Assembly (NCBI GenBank): GCA_947184155.2
Contig: CAMXCT020001664.1
Coordinates: 1-64,000 of the forward strand
DNA: 64,000 bases
Source: Cladocopium goreaui
Taxonomy: Eukaryota; Sar; Dinophyceae; Suessiales; Symbiodiniaceae
Direction of reading: 5' to 3'
In this document: positions 34,601 to 45,849 of the stretch, piece by piece
How the letters are laid out: every line of letters begins with the position of its first letter
How positions within the stretch are numbered: position 1 is the first letter of the stretch
Position numbers and translations under genes: made by a program
Notes under the pieces: model-generated
The model's database searches: none
The model's input: only the letters and a program-made list of their open reading frames with translations
Told to the model about the DNA's origin: nothing

Positions 34601-35701
34601 AAACACGCCTCGGTTCCATCAGCATGGAGCTGTTAATGAGAAGCGCACAATAATGATTTAGATGGGGTTTAAAGATCAACACCCATAAGAGAATAGCTGC
34701 AGATCTTCGGCTCTTAAGCCAAGCATATCCAAAGTTTTTGCACGCACAGCCATGCGCAAAGGTGATTTGATTGAACTCTGACTCATGTACGTTCGGCTTG
34801 CTGGGTTTGTGGTTTGGCGCCGTTGCCATGTAACACAAACGCACATGTGCACACACGCACACACACACATGCGCACCCATATTCACACACAGGCAGAAGC
34901 ACACGTGCGCACGCACGCACGCGCATACGCGCAAGCCCGCATGCACGCGCACACACACACACACCTCAAACAAACATTTTTCGCATCTGAGGATCCGTCC
35001 TCACCTACTTGTGTGAGGCTGGTGCCTTTGGGGCATGGCGGTTTGGAAGGTACACTGACACGCTGGAGTCTAAATTGCGCACAGCATATGTTAGATTCAA
35101 CAAGTGGAAGAAAGAATCAAAAATCCAGTCTTCCATGGTTCGCTTCACACCTGCTCGGCTAAACAGAAAGAATAGGACAGACTTTCCAAGCATGGGCTCC
35201 AAAGCTATTCAGGGAAAAGTCATGACATTTTGGCTTTGTGATGTCGCTGTAAAGTTTGCAGAACGAGAAGGCGCTACTGATCTTGATCGCTTGGTCGCAG
35301 CGTGTATCCACACATACGCGGATGTGCTGAAAATGATGGACGAGTTCCCATTGCTTTTGTCTGAGGAGCAGGCTGAGAAATTTTTTGGCGTGGGTCAGGT
35401 TCATTTGCTTTCATATGCCCGACTTAGGAAATTGTCTCATGAGGCTACCGGCTCACAGTCCTTAAACAGGAGTATGTGGCTGTTGCTGCCAAAGCATCAT
35501 CATATGATGCATATGTTGGAAACAACCCGGGAAACCCGGGTAAACCCTCGTTTTTATACCCTTCTTTGCGGGGAGAGTTTCATGGGAATCATATCCCGAA
35601 TGGGACGGTTGGTTCATAGGAGCACAGTTTCCAAGCGAGTTGCCGAAAGGTACCTTGCCAAACTTGGTTTGTTCATTGTGACGCGCTATGCACTTGGATG
35701 A
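28696..35701 (+). CDS. Gene H: long multi-exon protein of a dinoflagellate-type repeated family
   Basis: Exons: 28696-29604 (Pro/Ala/Lys-rich); 29683-29757 (FDGYNQRQALYAQFKRLHM); 29897-30020 (VKLPPEFKKAWEDACKT); about 30279-30404 (DQIMQLYNQNLHLVDNLL); about 30497-30600; about 31179-31470 (Gly/Arg/Lys patch); about 31480-31616 (EDAHEATKWILPKITTSL); 31903 to about 32020; 32904-33079; 33376-34276; 34448-34543; 34992-35701 (TGA). The three large 3' exons join in phase: PDA-R-SVIFGV, then KVTN-GSVLTYLCEAG across a GA-AG intron. The 3' part has conserved-looking patches (HDVAHSQLLGTGK; FCSWCKCCKKH; LLPKHHHMMHML; NPRFYTLLCGESFMG; HRSTVSKRVAERYL). I recall similar proteins in high copy in dinoflagellates, sometimes likened to transposases; no catalytic motif is provable here. 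No Met start is certain. Confidence 0.65.
30984..31091. repeat. Fold-back repeat inside a gene H intron
   Basis: TATATGGGGATGTCTCAAAA ... GTGTCCGTTTTT on the left pairs with AAAAACGGACACCTCATTTT then GAGACATATCCATATA on the right. The left arm has about 11 extra bases (a duplicated AATGAGGT). Confidence 0.85.
31145..31178. other. Putative splice acceptor region before the 31179 exon
   Basis: Pyrimidine-rich, ending in TTGTCGCCAG just before HCPRKAARELVAPSN. Inferred from frame and motif only. Confidence 0.35.
33376..34276 (+). CDS. Largest central exon of gene H
   Basis: After the acceptor CTAG the frame reads PVDINEVRQLAEAALRLCKQ and stays open for about 300 codons. It includes FYGDEVNVYTNAEMGSLEVL and a Cys cluster (YFCSWCKCCKKHQDV) that could bind a metal. 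The frame runs on to a TAG at 34333, but a donor at GCCA|GTGACT fits the next exon in phase. Confidence 0.75.
34544..34991. other. GA-AG intron of gene H containing a CA/GC-rich microsatellite
   Basis: The exon ends AACG and the intron starts GATACT; it ends TCTGAG before GATCCG. Only this pair gives an in-frame KVTNGSVLTYL. At about 34835-34972 there is an alternating purine-pyrimidine tract (CACACA, CGCACG, GCGCACAC). Confidence 0.65.
34992..35701 (+). CDS. Terminal exon of gene H
   Basis: It begins after CTGAG with SVLTYLCEAGAFGAWRFGR and ends at TGA 35699-35701. Landmarks: KWKKESKIQSSMVRFTPARL, EQAEKFFGVGQVHLLSYARL and LLPKHHHMMHMLETT followed by ESFMGIISRMGRLVHRST. The run of His and the ESF-x-G motif resemble the C-terminal parts of some DDE-type element proteins; this is inference only. 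Confidence 0.75.
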
Positions 35702-35923
35702 AAGCTGCACAGGCAAGAAAACATATGGAAATGCGGCGCTTATGGATTGGAATGCGGTTATGAAGTGGGCATCCCAAAGCATGCTGTATCATCTTGCCCC
35801 TGCCAACCACAGGGGCCCTCCTCACGAGGGGTCGAAAGGCCTTGGGGCCCATTGAAATATAAACTGATGGGCCCGAGGCCATTTTGAGGTACCGAGGCGT
35901 GTTTGGATTCATAGGGTGGCATT

Positions 35924-36028
35924 CTATCTGGCAAACATTCGGGTAATTTATCTGGCATATCTTCTGGCATTCTTTCTGACAGTCTATCTGGCGTTCTATC
36001 TGGCATATCTTCTGGCATTCTATCTGGC
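35924..36028. repeat. Short copy of the TCTGGCATTCTA minisatellite
   Basis: Same 12-nt units and same strand as the array at 19316-19857, lying just downstream of gene H. Confidence 0.9.
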
Positions 36029-36295
36029 CGTTGAGGTCCAGCGGTGCTGACTGAGCTCGGAGGGTCCCAGGTTGAGGTCCAGCGGTGCTGACTGAGCTCG
36101 GAGGGTCCCAGGTTGAGGTCCAGCGGTGCTCACTGAGCTCGGAGGGACCCAGGTTGAGGTCCAGCGGTGCCCACTGAGCTCCGGAGGTTGAGGTCCAGCG
36201 GTGCCCACTGCGCTCAGACCCTAGCGGTTGAGGTCCAGCCGTGCCCACTCAGATCGGAAGCCGGCAGTTGAGGTCCAGCAGTGCACACTGCGCGC
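36029..36295. repeat. 43-bp tandem repeat GTTGAGGTCCAGCGGTGCTG...
   Basis: About six or seven units: the first three are 43 bp apart (36029, 36072 and so on), the later ones are shortened. The sequence then passes into a GGAAGTGG-rich stretch (about 36320-36420) open in all frames. Confidence 0.9.
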
Positions 36296-36584
36296 GGAAG
36301 TTGGCGAAGAGCTTGGCGAAGAATTGGCAAGGCGGAAGTGGACATGGAAGTGGTGGAAGTGGACCTGGAAGTGGATGCAGAGGTGGTGGAGGAGAAGGAG
36401 GAGGAGAAGAAAGAGAAGGAGAAGAACAACTCTGATAAAATCTAACAACCCTCACCTGGCAGGTGGGGAACAAGTACCGTTGAGAAAGCAACACACCACT
36501 CGCCCAGCTATGCTCCCAGACTTCGCAACTGCTCATCCACATGCTCGCGGTTTTCCAGCCTTGGCATGCCAAGTGTGACGAGGA

Positions 36585-36862
36585 CACAGGTCAGCTACTT
36601 CAGGTTGAAAAGCCATGATTTTCGTTCGGGAAAATCTTTCGATGCGATCAGACTCTCCCATTTTGTGATCCTGCGAGTATTAGATCTGTTCATAGGGTTC
36701 TTTCTGCGCCATTTGATACGTTTGGATGGGATCAAGAACTCTCGGACCCCAAAATACACCCATTTTTTTGTCGTTGAGGTCTTCATCATGTGCCCAAAGT
36801 GCCAAGACACATTCGTGCTGCCAGCTTCAGCAAATCAGCCTGCCGATGGATATAATTGGTGA
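36585..36862 (+). CDS. Doubtful ORF
   Basis: An open frame (FDAIRLSHFVILRVLDLFIG ... MCPKCQDTFVLPAS, ending at TGA) with a hydrophobic patch. No splice context or family is recognised; it is kept only because its codon pattern is not low-complexity. Confidence 0.2.
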
Positions 36863-38255
36863 ATTGCAACCACTGGCACTCAATGGGTGTAAATCGCCGA
36901 TGAAAAGCTTGGAACATCAGCAGTGCTTTATCCTAGTTATGTAGTAGATATGTCATGTACTGACATATAGTCTATAGTTCTATAATGTTCTCTGTCTATA
37001 AAAGAAAGAATGTATAATCATATATATATATGTGTGTGTTGAACAATTTTGAAATAGGCATATACATACTTGAAGGCACATCTAATCATACAGTAAACAT
37101 GCTGTGTATCTATGTGTCTGAAAGAAACAGTAAATGCGTAGAGCATGCACTATTATGCAATATCTGACATGAGGATATTATGGTACAATATATATATATA
37201 TATGTATATTATATGTATATATATATATATAAAGATTAAATATATATGTTAAATATATATATATATATATTGTATATAGATATTGTATGTGTCTGTCAAG
37301 CCTGAGGAAACATCATACTACTCTGAAAAGAAAACCTAGCCAAAGTCAGACCCAGGCAGCCTTCCGCAACAACCCTGGTGAGCAGTGTTTAAAGCCCTGA
37401 TCCCTGGTTGATTGATTACGGGGGTTTCCATAAATGGTGGTACCCCAAAATGAATGGTTTATTTCACGGAAAATCCATTTATAAATGAATGAGAACTGGG
37501 GGTACCTCCATTTTAGGACACCTCCATATAGGGGACCATAATACCATATAAATCCATATCATACCTCTACCAAAACACATATTGCGGAATCATCCAATCT
37601 ATTCTGCTGGTCATCCCGGACCTATGGCCGATGAGTTAGGCATGAACCAACCTGCATGGCTTAATCATGTTCACCAACCATTCCCATATTCCCCAGATTG
37701 ATATCTTGATGACTGATCTATATTCCAGGTATCGAAAATGATGAAAGAACACAGCGACCCACTTGTGCAGTTGCGATGCATTTTCGTGGCTATTCTAAGC
37801 CCCATGTTTGTTGAGATATGGTGCCCTCGTAACTGTATTGAAATAATCTCTTACCCAAAATAAATGAACCATCAAACCACAAAACATGGTTTAGAATGGG
37901 ATTTACAAATATGTGGGACAAATTTTGTGACCCTTTATCATGGGGCTGTTGTATGAAGGGGGATGGGATATGATGGGATTCCATAGATTAGAGACATATT
38001 AAGTATATCTGGGTTAAAATCACAATGATTCACGAATGTGAAAAGTTCCTTTTTTTGGGGGATGATTTCCCCAAACCTAACCATGATTCCAGGCTTCGGT
38101 CACAGTTCACTTTCCAATCAATGGATCCCAAAAAGGGATGCACATTACCAGTACTACCGCACAAGGCGGTAGCGGAAGTTTCAAAAATAGGAAACCTATA
38201 GGAGAGATTGGTTGTTGTGAATCACGGATGGCAGAGCAAAGCCACTGATGGACCG
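36863..38255. other. Non-coding, AT-rich with TA microsatellite
   Basis: (TA)n at 37018-37030 and 37190-37272. A weak fold-back sits at about 37430-37540 (GGTGGTACCCC ... GGGGTACCTCC). Nothing else was recognised. Confidence 0.5.
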
Positions 38256-38261
38256 ACAGGT

Positions 38262-38525
38262 GGTTATCTATCTATCTATCTATCTACCTACCTATCTAAT
38301 CTATCTATCTAGCTATCTATCTGTTTAATCCGTTCTATCCTATCCTATCTATCCGATCTATCTATCTAGCTATCTAGCTATCTAGCTATCTAGCTATCTA
38401 TCTATCTAATCCTATCTATCCTATCTATCCTATCTATCTATCTATCTTTCTATCCACCTATCTACCTATCTATCTATCTATCTCTCTCTGTCTGTCTCTC
38501 TGTCTATCTATTACCTGTCTATCTG
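38262..38525. repeat. (TATC)n tetranucleotide repeat
   Basis: Long CTAT/TATC run with variant ATCC, TAGC and CTGT units. Confidence 0.95.
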
Positions 38526-38535
38526 CAAGCTTGAA

Positions 38536-38812
38536 AACGAAGCTATTCTGCGAGACTTCCTCAGGTATTGAACTTGACAACGTCAAAAACGCAGCAATTC
38601 TGCGAGACTTCCTCAATGTTTGAACTTGACAACGTCAAAAACGAAGCAATTCTGCGAGACTTTGTCATTTTTCAAAGTTGACAACATCAAAAACGAAGCA
38701 ATTCTGCGAGACTTCCTCAATATTTCAACTTGACAACGTCAAAAACGAAGCTATTCTGCGAGACTTCCTCTTTTTTCGAAGTTGACAACATCAAAAACGA
38801 GACTTCCTTCAA
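38536..38812. repeat. 52-bp tandem repeat (AACGAAGCAATTCTGCGAGA...)
   Basis: Five units, first repeats at 38536 and 38588. Each contains TTCTGCGAGACTTCCTC and TTGACAACGTCAAA; the last is truncated. Confidence 0.92.
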
Positions 38813-39184
38813 AAATGGAAAGTTGCGTGCAGAGCTGACGGCCTCGTACCAATACGTTTTGCGATTTTCCAGTCATCTGTCTAAACTACTGTGCCTGCCA
38901 CGAAAAAGTGATGCCAGGTCATACGAAATGCTGCACCTGTCACGCAAAATCATCTCAGCAAACCTGAAGATCTGATGCTCCAAAATGCAACCCCTCTCAG
39001 GAAATCACCGCCCGGACCTCCTAACAGCTCTGATGAAAATGTCTCTTGTACTGTGCCTGCCACGGAAAATGCATCTTTGCAGATCCTCTTCAAATGTCCC
39101 ACGCCTGCCATCGTTTTGAGACATGCTACAAAACCCTCACGTTTTGCTCACTTTTGAGAAGGTGCACAATCCCTTGCGCCTGCC

Positions 39185-39665
39185 ACGCGAAAGCACATCT
39201 GAACCTCCAAAAGTGGCGCGAACATGTCGTGCTTTGTACATTTTGACTTCGAAATGTGCTTCGCGCCACAAAGGCGCGCACTTTTTCGAAATCTCAACTT
39301 CCAAAAGTGGTCCGACCATGTGGTGTTTTGTACATTTTGACTTCGAAATGTGCTTCGCGCCACAACAGCGTGCACTTTTTCGACATCTCAACTTACAAAA
39401 GTGGTCCGAGCATGGTGTGCTTTGTACATTTTGACTTCGAAATGTGCTTCGCGCCACAACGGCGTGCACTTTTTCGACATCTCAACTTCCAAAAGTGGTC
39501 CGAACATGTGGTGTTTTGTACATTTTGACTTCGAAATGTGCTTCGCGCCACAACGGCGTGCACTTTTACGACATCTCAACTTCCAAAAGTGGTCCGAAGC
39601 TGGTGTGCTTTGTACATTTTGACTTCGAAATGTGCTTCGCGCCACAACGGCGTGAATTTTTCATC
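39185..39665. repeat. 94-bp tandem repeat
   Basis: About five units with GTACATTTTGACTTCGAAAT, GTGCTTCGCGCCACAA and CTTCCAAAAGTGGTCCGA. 94 is not a multiple of 3, yet frames stay open on both strands. These overlapping ORFs shift by one unit each and are treated as artefacts. Confidence 0.93.
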
Positions 39666-42600
39666 TCTCATCTGCCCAGCGGTCTCCGCACCCGCCGCTT
39701 TAGCGAGCCTACTTTTTGACCCTCCGGAACCCCCACTCCTTTGGAAAACATGGTGTTTCGCGACTTTCCTACCTTTTCGCGCACATTGATCTTCTTTCTT
39801 CTGACTCTTTCTCTTCTCTGATCTTCTCTGTTCTACTCTTCTCTTCTCTCTGACTCTTCCCATCTCTGCTTTTCATCTGTCCATATTGTCGGAAGTTTGA
39901 CTTCTAAACTTCCTTCGATCATGGACCCTCTGGAAAATATGAAATTCAATTGGGATGATTATTCCCAATATATGGGAATAAAAAAAAGGTTCCAAGCCAC
40001 CAACCATCTATTATGTCAAAAAACTGGATGATTTTTGGGGATTTGACACTCATCTAAATCATGGATCCATTGTCTAATAATTGTTGGCCACTATTAATTA
40101 ATTGGAAAACCCATGATCTAGTTAGGAAATCTTCATCAACATACCATGGCCATCCATGACTCACTGGCTCCGGGCCAGCTGGGTCGGCATCTCGTCCGCA
40201 GCTCCGGAAGGGCCAAGACGTTTTTTCACCTCGAAAAACGCAGGGATTTACCAAACAAAATGGAGTCATATGTTATCTAAAAACAAGTTGGAGTTGTTGA
40301 TAGTTGTTGCTACTTGCCGATAGTTGTTGCTAGTTGGAGTCGGAGATTTGACACCCCAAAAAGAGACATATAAGTTTAACATAGCTTCACCAGACCAATG
40401 AAATCTGCTGCAAACATTGACGACCTGAGTTTCACCATGAGGATTCATGCAGGAGTGCGGTGTATGACCTTCTGAATAAACAAAGGTGGTGTCTGCTAGC
40501 TGCTAGTGTCATCGACCCTGTAGTCGTGAAAGCTTCATATAAACAGTGTGGCGCGCGTAGGCTTACTGCAAACACACCCAAGGACTTAGTCCTGCAAATT
40601 CGATGACTTTGAAAACTACACTATCTGATGCCCTAGAGCCCACCTAGACCCACTGCGACCCAAGCGGAAACAAAGAAAACACTGGCCATGACACCAAACC
40701 CAACTCTTTGATCTGCATTTGTCGCCATGACCACCACTAGCCATTCATGCTATGCCGCAGCTAGGATGCTCCTACATCTGCTAGACTTTCCCATGTTTTC
40801 ATCAACCTTGGAGCACCAGTTACGAAGCGAGGATCCTTCAAGTACCCACCCGTGGGCTGCGCTTTTAGTCGCCATGTCAGCCATAAAGCGGTGGTTCTCC
40901 ATCACTCGCAAAACATGATTTTACTGAGAAATCAAAGATCTTGTCTTGGATAGAAATGGATAAACATCGTACATATCAGAAATCCGAAAACTGGTCACAA
41001 TTCTGATAAAATTACAAGTTACATGGGAAATCGGAGACCCACCTTGTCAGCATTAAAATGGCAAAAACAACATGAACGAGTTTATGATCCAACGAGTGCC
41101 CCCATCCGCAAATCCCTCTCTAGTTGAAGAGAGGATTCGACGCCTTGGCAACAAGTCGAAAGCTAATCCTAACATCCTAACCACCTAACAGGGCATGAGG
41201 CTTTACCTCGCCCTGAATAAGAGTTGGCGTTGCTCCCTCAATCAGGGATATCCAACCGCAGGGTCTGGGTCAAAAATTTGGTACTCAGAGTGTGTTGTCC
41301 TTCAGAAAATATGGATGACAAATTGATCAACAGCCAACATGCCCCAAGAATCGGCTGGCAGCTTGGTTTCAAATTCTGACCCACACCCACTGAAAGACGA
41401 TCTAACAATGATTTGCCTGTCCAACGTTATCGAACGACTTGAGTAATTCCTCATGTGCCAGCAAATAAATGCCAACAAGCAGGACCCAACAAAAGGATAC
41501 ACGAAGCATGAACAGTCTCAAACAATGTAAAAGGATGTTGTCAGGAAGGTCGCGATCTTTCACATGAACCAAGTAACCATAATTTGGAATTGGCATTGGG
41601 ATTGGCTTCCCCAACATCTCTCCGACCCTGGATGGGTTGCCGGCCCAAAAAATTACAATAATGCACGATGCGTCAGCATGACTGGGAATCTTCTGACCTC
41701 AACTCCTATCCTTGCCCCCAAGAAAGACGTGGCCTTCAAAGTTCTTGATGTTTGACTTCCCAAACTTGGCCCCGCTAGGCAAACCCAGGATCTTTAAAGA
41801 ACATCACTTCTCAAATGATCCTTGGGGCAATTGTGGAACCCTGCGTTTAGGTTCAAAGATGTTCAAAGGTTCAAACTCCTGTTCAAACTTCACCAAGATG
41901 CGCGAGGGATGCAATGGTCGCAAATTCACTGCTTGGAGGGCTGGAATCGTAGGAGCAATGCTTGGCAGTGTTGCCTGCGGAGCTATACTGACTGATCAAG
42001 CGCAAATCAAACAATTGCCAATGAATATGTATATATATACACTGATTGTAGCACCCCCCAAAATGATAGCAAAGTACTATCCTCCTAGTCTGGCGATTTC
42101 ACATCCCACCTGCAACGTAGCCGCCACGGCCGTTGTCGGCATACTTCGGTACGGCTGATAGGAGTCGTACTTGGCATCTGGGCAGCTCCACGGCACCAGC
42201 TGCTGAGACAAGGACGCCTCGGTTCACAGCTGCCCAGGGAGCTGGTGAAGAAGGCCTAACATCCTTGGTGGCTCATCCTACGAATCGTGGGTTAGTTCAC
42301 CCCAGTTATGGGAAAAGTAGGGTTAAATCCACTTATAACTGGGGTGAACTAACCCAAATCAACGATTCGTAGGATGAGACGCTTAGTTTTGTTGTGGCTG
42401 GTTAATAGCCTTGCACCTCGGGGGGAGATCTCCGAGGTATGCTTGGATCGGCAAGGGGCGATTCTTGGATGGCAGTTTGAATCTTGACTCGAATGGACCT
42501 GTCACTAGTCACCAGAATGGATGGCTAATTTGGAAGATCAACATTTCCAAATTGTTTCTCTGCCCACTTCGGGAGGGCTTAGTTCTGACCCAGCCAGCCA

Positions 42601-43600
42601 CAGCCCAGCCGCGTTCTTGCTTGTGCTCAAGCTGCTACTATCCTGATTCCTTGTTTGTTGTCACTACTTTTAATCCAGCCAATCCTTGTTCTCCCCTCCC
42701 CCATTTTTTCGGAACCTCTCTAGCCTCCATTGTCATCAAACGTGGCTTACTGCAAAAATCCCCCATTTAGTTTGATGATCTTCCCAGCTATAGCCTCCAT
42801 TGCGTTCGGGGCCATGTTGGATTGCCGAAGGGTATCCCCCGTTTTCTTGGAACTACCCTTTGTAATCCAAAATAACTATGGTAAATGGCCCAATGAATAT
42901 TCGTATCTATATGCTAGTTACCTTGTAAACATGCTAATTTTCCATAGCTATCATCGCTTGACTTGCCAGAGGCTAGCTACATAAAGTGACTTCGATATCT
43001 TTAAAAAGAAGGCTACAGGTTAATCTAACGAACTGTCAGGGTTGCTCCCAACACCCCAGCTAGCTTGAATACAGATGTTAACAATAGGTTGGAGCAACCC
43101 ACAAAACATCATCAATTCAACACCAAGGCTCAACTGTTGGGTAGGCCATCGGGCTCACTGAGACGTAGCCGCACCTGAGGATAAAGCCAACGAGGTTTTT
43201 ATTGGGATATCTTTATTGAGGGTATCAAAAACTCTTTACACATCAATCATCTTCATACTTATCTTCATCTACTTTATTTTATGAGATATCTTTATGAGGA
43301 TATTTCATGAGGATCTAAGTAAGAGCAAGCAAAATAGTTGCTCTGCTGGCTCATGTTTGCTTCCATTTGAATAAAACCTCTTTACCTGCCCTGCAGTCTA
43401 TTGTCCAGTAACTCAACAGATTTGTGCGGTGAACCGCTAGCTATATAACCCCCCTATAAATTCAATCGTTCTTGAAATATGGCACCCCCAAAAGTTTGGT
43501 TGTTTAGAACATCATGTCCACCAAAAAAGAAGGATCTCCGTATGGTTGATTTCAGACAATTTTGTGACCACTAGTTGGGAAAATGGTAACCATTGGTTAC
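39666..43600. other. Region without a confident gene
   Basis: It contains the fold-back at 42272-42378 and a small inverted pair at 43038-43104 (GGGTTGCTCCCAAC ... GGTTGGAGCAACCC). Isolated open frames at 41712-42158 (plus) and 41402-41617 (minus) lack supporting splice context or recognisable motifs. Confidence 0.4.
42272..42378. repeat. Fold-back repeat, 38-bp arms
   Basis: CTCATCCTACGAATCGTGGG ... CCCCAGTTAT on the left pairs with ATAACTGGGGTGAACTAACC ... CGATTCGTAGGATGAG on the right; the right arm has a 6-base insertion (AATCAA). Confidence 0.9.
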
Positions 43601-44275
43601 GTGTATATATATATATTGATATTTATATATATAAATATATATATATAATGATATATATATATATATAATGATATATATATATATAATGATATATATATAT
43701 TCTTCAATTAATCATATATATAATGATATATATAATGATATATATATATATATATTAATATATATATATAATGACATATATAAAATGATATGTATATAAA
43801 TATATATAATGACATATATAAAATGATATGTATATATATATATAATGACATATATATAATGGCATATATATAATGATATATATATATATAATGATATATA
43901 AATAAATATAATGACATATATATAATGATATATATATATATATAATGACATATATATATATATAATGACATATAAATAAATATAATGACATATATATAAT
44001 GATATACATATAAATATATATAATGGCATATATATATAATGATATTTACAAATATATAATGACACATATATATATATATAATGACATATATATATATAAT
44101 GACATATATATATATAATGACATATATATAATGATGTATATATACATATATAATGACACATATATATATATATTGACATAAAAAATAAATATAATGACAT
44201 ATATATAATGATTTACATATATATATATACATATATACATATATATATATACATATATACACATCGCTGCATACT
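43600..44275. repeat. TATATAATGA / ACATATATATAATG satellite-like block
   Basis: About 650 bp of (TA)n punctuated by ATGA or ATGACA every 10-20 bp. The long Tyr/Ile/His minus-strand frames are repeat artefacts. Confidence 0.95.
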
Positions 44276-45840
44276 TTTGTGACTACATGACCACCATCAT
44301 ACTTAATATACCCACACATGTTTTGTTACAACAGAGTATAATACTGTATGTATGACTACATCCTGAATGTATCCCCATTGTATTCCTACTATGCAAATCT
44401 CCAATGGAATTATTAGATATCCCAATTGTGTCATGGAGATTCCAAGTTAAACAGTTTTCATGGATTGGCCATATCTGGGAAAATTGATGAATCTTTCCCT
44501 AACCAGATTAGTTTGGCCATTTGGGGATGATTTCCCTAACTATCGTCCATAGCGAGGTCAATTTACCAATGCATCATAATCATAAGGTACTCCTAAATCC
44601 CGCAGGTTCATTCATTGATCAGTTTTCAATTTTCCCAAGTACATATATATATATGTATGCACATGTATATATATATATGTATGACTATATAGAATTATAT
44701 ATATATATATTAGAGATAATCCAAATGGTAACCATGTTGCAAGGCTTTTTTTTGCTTCAACCCCAGTGATCCCCATGGTTTTCAACGAAGGGCACCAGAG
44801 GTAAAGCGCCCGACTGAGCGCGGTTGCATAGGCGTCGCTGGCCAGGTGTAAGCGCTCACGGGCCTGCTGGGGGGTTGGGTTATCATGGGTAACCTATGAT
44901 AAACAAAAAATACATATGATAATCCCATTGTAGTCTTAATGATAACTGGAATGGGTACATGATAATTATAATCCCATTGTAGTCCTAATATGTCCTAATG
45001 TTTCATAGTAACCCAAGAGCTACCAACTGGTGGATTTCACAACCATCCACAGGATCTTTGGATATTGTCTTGGTAGTGTTCGTTTTTTTTTGCAGAAAAG
45101 TGATCATTTTGAGCCAAACTCACACCAACATTGATCAACTGATAAATCATGATCAATAAAATGGAGCAATCCTGTCCGGCTAATAGGCCCCAAAAACTAT
45201 TAGATCCAATAATAATACTAAACCACCGGATACCACGGGTTTCTAGGTGGTGTTTCATATCATGAGGAAGGGATGATGAAGGGTTTCTCCAATCACTTTT
45301 CATCACGGTCTGCACAAACATGTGTCTGCTTTCTGGCAATTCAAGCATACACAATTATCGACACTGGGAAGATTCACCATTAAAGATTTGGATTTAGCGA
45401 GATAAACATGTGGATTCAGACTGATCGCCCGATGAAGCATGGGATCAAAATTGCACACGGCCATGATCCTAAAACGACTTTGTAGCGGGGCAAACCACAG
45501 TCCTGAGTAGGTTAAACCTGCTATGTTCGGTTTAACCGCTTAATCCCATACTCTTGCTGCATCAAAGCCAGATGTTTCTTGTTTAAACCACCATTTTGGA
45601 CCAGTCAAAACTTAGAAGCTCCAGAAGCATACACTGCCTGTCGCCTGTTTCCAGGGAAATTCGGGGGTTCTTCCCCTTTTTCACCATCCACAGCAAAAGT
45701 TGGTGCTGACACTAGTAACAGGAACAGGCATCAAACCGTCCATAACATGGAAACAACTGGATAGTTTAAGCTCCTACACAAAACGAGCCTTTTGTCGGTC
45801 CATTGGTATCCCAATGTGTTCCCAATGTTGAGCCATAACC
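44276..45840. other. Spacer, no gene recognised
   Basis: Includes short TA runs at 44640-44710 and a half-copy of the dispersed GAGGTC...AATTTACC element (about 44550-44572). Confidence 0.45.
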
Positions 45841-45849
45841 ATATATAAG

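Noticed and set aside
39137-39645. Arg/Lys/Ser-rich ORFs on the minus strand
   Set aside because: They are shifted copies from the 94-bp tandem repeat, each offset by one unit.
44790-44875. GC-rich patch resembling a tRNA
   Set aside because: No acceptor-stem pairing or T-loop GTTCRA motif could be fitted.
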